Source: Snodgrassella communis (GTDB taxonomy: Bacteria; Pseudomonadota; Gammaproteobacteria; Burkholderiales; Neisseriaceae). From it: DNA of 57,039 bases. Of the stretch, positions 52,430 through 57,039 are shown piece after piece. The position numbers and the translations under genes are program-made. The DNA lies in the NCBI RefSeq assembly GCF_914768045.1, contig NZ_CAJZCD010000004.1:127918-184956 (forward strand). Direction: 5' to 3'. The first letter of the stretch is position 1. Each line of letters starts with the position of its first letter. Below the pieces are notes generated by a model. It ran no database searches. It was not told where the DNA came from and was given only the letters and a program-made list of their open reading frames with translations.

Positions 52430-54868
52430 ATGAAATTTATTTCTCCTCCTGCAAAAATTAAAACGATATTATTGGTTGTTTTAGGATCATTGTCCGCGTA
52501 TAGTTTGGCTGCTACTACTTGCACTGACCGGAATGGGTGTGATATCGGGGCGGGTACAGCTTTGGGCAGTGATGTGAAGATTGCTGCTGGCCAATATCAG
52601 AATGTGGTGCCTACTCCTGCAGAATTCCAAGAAGGGTGGAATAGTTCTTTGTTTCATATTGGCAATGATTTTAATGCACAAAATTCCCCTCCTATTAAAG
52701 CCGAATTTACTCCGGGAACAAATATTATATTGGATCTGTCTTTTTTAGAGAGGCCAGGTTATGAAACGGATAAGGAAGAACGTGTTGGTTTTACAGGTGT
52801 TGGCATTGGATCATCTGCGGGAGGAGAAGACCCTATTGAGGTTATTATTCCCAAAGGAGTGCAGTTTACGCTAAAAGGAGGCCCGAAAGAATCTGATAAT
52901 AATATTACTGGTATCGGATTAGATGAGGGGCATGTTGATTCTCAGGCTGACTTTATTATTAATGCACCTGTTTCTGAGGCTTACGATGTTTATGGGGGGA
53001 TACTAGATGCACATCATCATAAAATAACTTTAGGTAAAGACAGCTATTTTTCCGGAGCAGCTCAGGTTCAATTTGAGGGTACACTGAATCTGGATCATGT
53101 GGATATACAAGGGAGTGGTGAATGGAATTTGGGCGTAGATTCATATGAACAGGGAAAGGCGAATATCAGGAATACTTCAATCAAGCTAACTCATAATAAC
53201 AGTGTTGGCTTTATGATTGCTAGTGGCGGTAAAATTAATGTAGATAATAGTACGATTAATGCTGGTTATGGCATTGGTGTATTTAGCCGTCAAGGTTCTG
53301 AAGACGATGTAAGAGATAAAAACGTTTTTAATATTAAGGATAGTAGTTTGATTGCCAGAGATGCTTTGGTGGTTGTAAATTATCGTCGTCTTTTTGATGA
53401 TGATAGTGTTGAGGATGATGCTTTGGCGGATGCTGATGTTGCAGCGCAAGAACCACTGGTATTAACAGCAGATCATTCTGAACTTGCAGGACGGACATAT
53501 GTGGATTTACGTCCGGCACCAAAATTAATATTTAATCTGAAAAATGGTTCCTCCTGGCTGATTAATGGTAATAGTGAGCTGGATGAGCTGAATATTCACG
53601 ATTCTAGTATTTCTTTTAGTAAAGGTGGTCAATTTAAAACACTGACGATTCATGGTGATCTGAGTGGCAGTAATGGTTTGTTTAATCTGAATTCTAGTCT
53701 GGCTGATCAGCAGGCGGATAAGATTGTGATTGAAGGTAAGGTACATGGGGAGCATAAGATCAGTGTAGCTGATAGCCGTAAACGACCAAAAACGCCGAAT
53801 GGAAAAATAACGCTGGTCGAATCCAATGGTGGTGATGGTTCGTTTAGTATGGTGCAGGATTATGTAGATGCGGGTAAATACCGTTATTTCTTCCATCAGG
53901 AGGGTAATAACTGGGTTTTAAGCAATGATAAGGGTGCAGTGTCTTCTGGTGGTGGCCATGGGGCTGATTATGAAATCAGTGATTTTGCCAATTCTTTGAT
54001 CAGTATGCGTCAGGCTGCTAATCAGTTTGTGTATCAGCTACAGGAACCGTTGAATGCGCGCCTCGCTAGTCTGAAATCGCAGCCTCGGGGTAGTAATAAT
54101 AATTTGTGGCTGGACAGTAATTATGCTCATGATCATTTTGATAGTACGGGCACCAGTGATGGTCTGGCTACGGCAGGCTTCAAGCAGAAGTCTTATAGTT
54201 TGCAATTAGGTTATGATCATGTTTTGCCATTGGGTGATGGTGAGAATAATCAGACGTATCTGGGTGCTTTTGTGGGACAGGGGCATTCAAGTGTGGATTT
54301 TAATGGCAATTATAAAGACGGTAATCTGAAAGCGGTAACTACTGGTATTTATGCTGGCTGGCAGAATGCCGGCGGTTGGTTCGCAGATGCGGCTTACCGA
54401 TACAGTCATTTGAAAACGTCTGCCAGTAAGATGGATAATGCGACATGGCACGCGAATAGTCTGAGTGCTCAGTTAGGCAAGGATTTCAGTCTGGCTGATA
54501 AGTGGGTGGTTACGCCGAAGCTCGGGATGACGGTTGGACGCTTATCTGGCGATGAGTATACCAACAGTACTACTTTTTATCGCAGTAAGCTGGGAGCCGC
54601 AGTTAAAACTTCATTTGCTTTGAATAAGGTAAGTTTGAATCCTTATGTAGGTGCATATTGGCTGCATGATAAAAGTGGTCTGGGTCATGCTGTTGTTGAT
54701 GATGAAAATCTGCGTATTGCCGGTGCGGGTAACAGTGGTTTGTATGAAGCTGGTATGGGGGTGGATTTTGATCACAATAATCATGCTGATTTTAAGCTTA
54801 ATTATGCCAATGGTCAGAAAACTGAACAGAAATTCGGCATTAATCTGAATTACCGTTATTCATGGTAA
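52430..54868 (+). CDS. Autotransporter with C-terminal beta-barrel (type Va secretion)
   Basis: The 812-residue protein has a signal peptide (about 1-27, ending SAYSLA). Its passenger (about 28-510) is pertactin-like, with parallel beta-helix character and repeated units such as NLDHVDIQGSGEWNLG. The barrel (about 550-812) starts near NNLWLDSNYAHDHFDS and ends NLNYRYSW, with an aromatic last residue. No protease triad is evident. Its sequence differs from the autotransporter at 20953 in both passenger and barrel. Function is probably surface adhesion or host contact (inference). The gene lies immediately after IS remnants and is closed by a terminator shared with the pgl junction. Confidence 0.92.
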   Translation: MKFISPPAKIKTILLVVLGSLSAYSLAATTCTDRNGCDIGAGTALGSDVKIAAGQYQNVVPTPAEFQEGWNSSLFHIGNDFNAQNSPPIKAEFTPGTNIILDLSFLERPGYETDKEERVGFTGVGIGSSAGGEDPIEVIIPKGVQFTLKGGPKESDNNITGIGLDEGHVDSQADFIINAPVSEAYDVYGGILDAHHHKITLGKDSYFSGAAQVQFEGTLNLDHVDIQGSGEWNLGVDSYEQGKANIRNTSIKLTHNNSVGFMIASGGKINVDNSTINAGYGIGVFSRQGSEDDVRDKNVFNIKDSSLIARDALVVVNYRRLFDDDSVEDDALADADVAAQEPLVLTADHSELAGRTYVDLRPAPKLIFNLKNGSSWLINGNSELDELNIHDSSISFSKGGQFKTLTIHGDLSGSNGLFNLNSSLADQQADKIVIEGKVHGEHKISVADSRKRPKTPNGKITLVESNGGDGSFSMVQDYVDAGKYRYFFHQEGNNWVLSNDKGAVSSGGGHGADYEISDFANSLISMRQAANQFVYQLQEPLNARLASLKSQPRGSNNNLWLDSNYAHDHFDSTGTSDGLATAGFKQKSYSLQLGYDHVLPLGDGENNQTYLGAFVGQGHSSVDFNGNYKDGNLKAVTTGIYAGWQNAGGWFADAAYRYSHLKTSASKMDNATWHANSLSAQLGKDFSLADKWVVTPKLGMTVGRLSGDEYTNSTTFYRSKLGAAVKTSFALNKVSLNPYVGAYWLHDKSGLGHAVVDDENLRIAGAGNSGLYEAGMGVDFDHNNHADFKLNYANGQKTEQKFGINLNYRYSW

Positions 54869-54890
54869 AAGCAGATTTGGTTTTATGTAT

Positions 54891-54916
54891 TGCGCCAGCC
54901 TTGCTGGCGCATTTTT
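54891..54916 (+). terminator. Rho-independent terminator after the second autotransporter
   Basis: TGCGCCAGC (54891-54899) and GCTGGCGCA (54903-54911) form a perfect 9-bp stem with a three-base loop, followed by TTTTT. It is in the gap before the convergent pgl gene. Confidence 0.93.
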
Positions 54917-55610
54917 ATTGTGCCAGATAAATCTGTATTTTTGGTTGCTGCTGTAATACAGCTCGGATGGGCATTTGATCTGTATCGTTGCCGGCTAATG
55001 CCTGCTGAAATACTTGTTGCTGTTTTTTTCCAACTAGCTGGAGATATAGGTGACGACTATTGAGAATAACCGGTAGGGTTAATGAAATACGCTTATGCGG
55101 GGCAGTGAGAGGCTGCATATCAATAACCATTCTGTTGGAATGCATATCCAGTCCTTTGCTGAGGTTTTCTGCATGAGGGAACAGTGATGCTGTGTGGCCA
55201 TCTTCACCCATTCCTAATACCAGTACATCTATTGGTAAGGGCAGGGCTTGCTGTAATCGGGTGTGGATTTCATCGATGCTGTCGCCGGGGGTATCGGCTA
55301 TGGTTTTCAGGCTGATGAAATGAGCATTTTTAGCCTGATTCTGCAATAAGTGCGTACGCATTAGACGTTCGTTGCTGTCTTCATGCTCTTTGTCTACCCA
55401 ACGTTCATCTACTAAGGTGATATGGATTTTTTCCCATGGCAGGGTTGTGTGGCTTAATATCTGGAGCAATTCTATAACAGCAGGCCCTCCGGAAAGTGCC
55501 AGTGATGCTTGAGCGCGCTGGGCAACTGCTTGTTGCAGGTTGTTGCTGATGGCGGCAGCAAGTGCGGTGTTCATTGCTATGCGGGTTGGGTATTCATGGG
55601 GCTGATACAT
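54915..55610 (-). CDS. pgl: 6-phosphogluconolactonase (DevB/Pgl type)
   Basis: It hydrolyses 6-phosphogluconolactone in the oxidative pentose phosphate or Entner-Doudoroff entry route. The 231-residue protein has the NagB-like fold signatures LALSGGPAVIELL (about 40-52), VDERWVD and VLGMGEDGHTASLFPH. The start at 55610 is chosen because GAGGAAA precedes it. A longer open frame of 19 codons has no such site. zwf and edd, often adjacent in Neisseria, are absent here. Confidence 0.93.
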   Translation of the reverse strand: MYQPHEYPTRIAMNTALAAAISNNLQQAVAQRAQASLALSGGPAVIELLQILSHTTLPWEKIHITLVDERWVDKEHEDSNERLMRTHLLQNQAKNAHFISLKTIADTPGDSIDEIHTRLQQALPLPIDVLVLGMGEDGHTASLFPHAENLSKGLDMHSNRMVIDMQPLTAPHKRISLTLPVILNSRHLYLQLVGKKQQQVFQQALAGNDTDQMPIRAVLQQQPKIQIYLAQ

Positions 55611-55832
55611 GGTGATTTCCTCTGTTTGTTGCAATGTATTTTTACGCAGAAGGTGGCAAGCAGTCATGATGGCTTGTATTCGGTATTTTTTGTTTGTGTT
55701 TTAAAGTTTGTTTTGGGGAGTTTAAGTTGGTTTAATTATTCTCGGGTACTGAGTTAATATGTTTTTAACGGGGTAATTGTTGTTAAATAATTCAATATAT
55801 TTGGTATTTCTGGTTGTGTGGTTAAGTGGTAA

Positions 55833-55864
55833 AAGGCCAAATCCTTGCTGATGGATTTGGCCTT
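55833..55864 (-). terminator. Rho-independent terminator after the third autotransporter
   Basis: AAGGCCAAATCC (55833-55844) and GGATTTGGCCTT (55853-55864) form a perfect 12-bp stem with an 8-base loop. On the minus strand TTTT follows. It lies 17 bases past the autotransporter stop. Confidence 0.85.
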
Positions 55865-55880
55865 GATGGTGTTTGCTTGG

Positions 55881-57039
55881 TTACCAGTTAACTTTCAATC
55901 CCACAGAACCGCTTAGCGGTGCTTTTATTCGTGCATTACCGCCGTTGGACCAGGTGTGACCGATTTCGCTGTACATTTTTATTCTCTCATTAATGTTATA
56001 GGTGGCACCTATAGCCAGTTCTGTACTGGTGTGCGCAGCACCGGAATGCAATGTTGTTGCTGCGATATTGGTGCTGTAGGTGGTTTGGTCTGCACCATCA
56101 GGTGAGTAGAACACGTTAACACGGACATAAGGATGCAAGATTCCTTGGTTAAGTTGATAGTTGCCTTGTATGCGGCCACCTAGTCTGAACAGCCACGCAT
56201 TATTATGATTGTGGCTGACGCTGGTGCGTCCGCTGATGTCGGTGTTGTTTAGATTTAGCCACTGATGCACTATTTGTGCCTGTGGTTCTATTTCCCAGTT
56301 GCTGTTGCTGAGGGTGAATGGTTTTCCTGTTTCGATTGATGCGGTGAAACCATGGCCTTTCTGGGTGCTGTTGTGATTACCATTGGGTTTGATGTCGACA
56401 TGATGATGTGCGCCTTGTAGGACGATATCAAGATAGGCTCCGTTGGCGTAAACATAATTACTATAGGCTCCGAGGAAGTAGGATTTTGATGTGTTTTTGC
56501 CTACTTTGCCATATATGCCGCTGGCAAAGCCATCAACATTCATATCACTGTAGATATAACCTAGATAACCGCCGATTCGCCAGCCTTGATTGTGCCAGAT
56601 ATCGCTGCCCAGTTGTACGCCGGCATAGTTGCCGGTGGAATGAGCATCAGGAGTGCCGTCTTGCCGCATATCTGTTCGGCCGGAAATGATGCGTCCCCAG
56701 CTTATGCGTTCATCTGCTGTTGGTGTGGTGCCAATTCTTTGATGCATATTGCTCAGCATGATGATATCGGTTTGCCGGAGTTGCGCAGCAACAGCAGCAT
56801 ACAGAGGAACCTCTTTGCGGTAAGTTGGTTTCGGTTTTGATGAATGATGACCATTTTCTGGTTGATTCGGGTTATTCGGGTTATTCGGGTTATTCGGGTT
56901 ATTCGGGTTATTCGGGTTATTCGGGTTGTTCGGGTTGTTCGGGTTGTTCGGGTTGTTCGGGTTGTTCGGGTTGTTCGGGTTGTTCGGGTTGTTCGGGTTG
57001 TTCGGGTTGTTCGGGTTGTTCGGGTTGTTCGGGTTGTTC
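55881..57039 (-). CDS. Autotransporter, C-terminal part with Asn-Asn-Pro linker (cut by window end)
   Basis: The frame is open from the window edge to the stop at 55881-55883. It reads, from the edge, a run of about 19 Asn-Asn-Pro units, a short linker QPENGHHSSKPKPTYRKEVP, a helix LYAAVAAQLRQTDIIMLSNMHQR, then a beta-barrel domain of about 280 residues. The barrel begins near ISWGRIISGRTDMRQDG and ends GSVGLKVNW, with a terminal aromatic. Helix plus barrel is the AIDA-like autotransporter arrangement. An ATG at 56759 lies inside this domain and is not the real start. The passenger and signal peptide are outside the window. Confidence 0.9.
   Translation of the reverse strand, partial: NNPNNPNNPNNPNNPNNPNNPNNPNNPNNPNNPNNPNNPNNPNNPNNPNNPNNPNNPNQPENGHHSSKPKPTYRKEVPLYAAVAAQLRQTDIIMLSNMHQRIGTTPTADERISWGRIISGRTDMRQDGTPDAHSTGNYAGVQLGSDIWHNQGWRIGGYLGYIYSDMNVDGFASGIYGKVGKNTSKSYFLGAYSNYVYANGAYLDIVLQGAHHHVDIKPNGNHNSTQKGHGFTASIETGKPFTLSNSNWEIEPQAQIVHQWLNLNNTDISGRTSVSHNHNNAWLFRLGGRIQGNYQLNQGILHPYVRVNVFYSPDGADQTTYSTNIAATTLHSGAAHTSTELAIGATYNINERIKMYSEIGHTWSNGGNARIKAPLSGSVGLKVNW
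56866..57039 (-). repeat. 9-bp tandem repeat encoding Asn-Asn-Pro
   Basis: There are nineteen full 9-bp units plus a partial one. The first six (plus-strand 56866-56919) are TTCGGGTTA and the remaining thirteen (56920-57036) TTCGGGTTG. The A/G change is synonymous (Asn AAT versus AAC). The array continues past the window, so its true length is unknown. Confidence 0.97.

Noticed and set aside
56866-57039. CRISPR array
   Set aside because: The repeat has no spacers and is an in-frame 9-bp tandem array within a coding sequence.

Overview
This window is a chromosomal segment from a member of the Neisseriaceae. The evidence is its gene content: the origin-type block rpmH-rnpA-yidD-yidC beside dnaA-dnaN-gyrB, a complete 14-gene nuo operon with a Fur-like site in front of it, and an orphan mannose-type PTS (EIIA, HPr, EI) with no permease. 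The base composition is modest in GC, several autotransporters are present, and decayed genes are frequent. Together these fit a host-restricted genus such as the bee-gut symbiont Snodgrassella. The genus is my inference; the family is better supported.

Layout. 1-6.6 kb: gyrB (cut by the window edge), dnaN and dnaA on the minus strand, divergent from rpmH, rnpA, yidD and yidC. 6.6-10.8 kb: a 0.8 kb decayed stretch, a small membrane protein, an OmpA-type lipoprotein, cysS and rpmE. 10.8-13.7 kb: a gene-poor, AT-rich region with a broken gene that carries an eight-G run. 13.7-19.2 kb: the PTS trio and leuS. 19.2-23.9 kb: an HxlR regulator next to a destroyed short-chain dehydrogenase gene, then a large autotransporter. 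24-30 kb: thrB, tcyP, asd, murJ and a small AroQ/PchB-type chorismate enzyme. 30.3-44.8 kb: nuoA-nuoN, tightly packed with many overlapping starts and stops. 44.8-48.8 kb: proB, phoB-phoR and tRNA-Lys. 48.8-52.4 kb: an accessory scrapyard with two copies of a decayed dehydrogenase segment, two IS3-type transposase remnants, and an intact lipoprotein/YiiX-like pair. 52.4 kb to the end: a second autotransporter, pgl, and a third autotransporter whose Asn-Asn-Pro linker is encoded by a 9-bp tandem repeat running off the edge.

Functionally, the core is replication, translation, membrane-protein insertion and respiration. Complex I feeds an aerobic electron chain. asd and thrB belong to the aspartate pathway, proB to proline synthesis, and tcyP imports cystine. 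The PTS trio has no sugar permease here and is probably regulatory. The autotransporters are the likely host-contact surface proteins.

I did not find a convincing new multi-gene system. The most unusual signals are a tRNA-Lys promoter built into the last codons of phoR, the rpmE leader hairpin, the Fur-like site upstream of nuoA, the duplicated dehydrogenase wreckage, the G8 tract, and the polarised NNP repeat.
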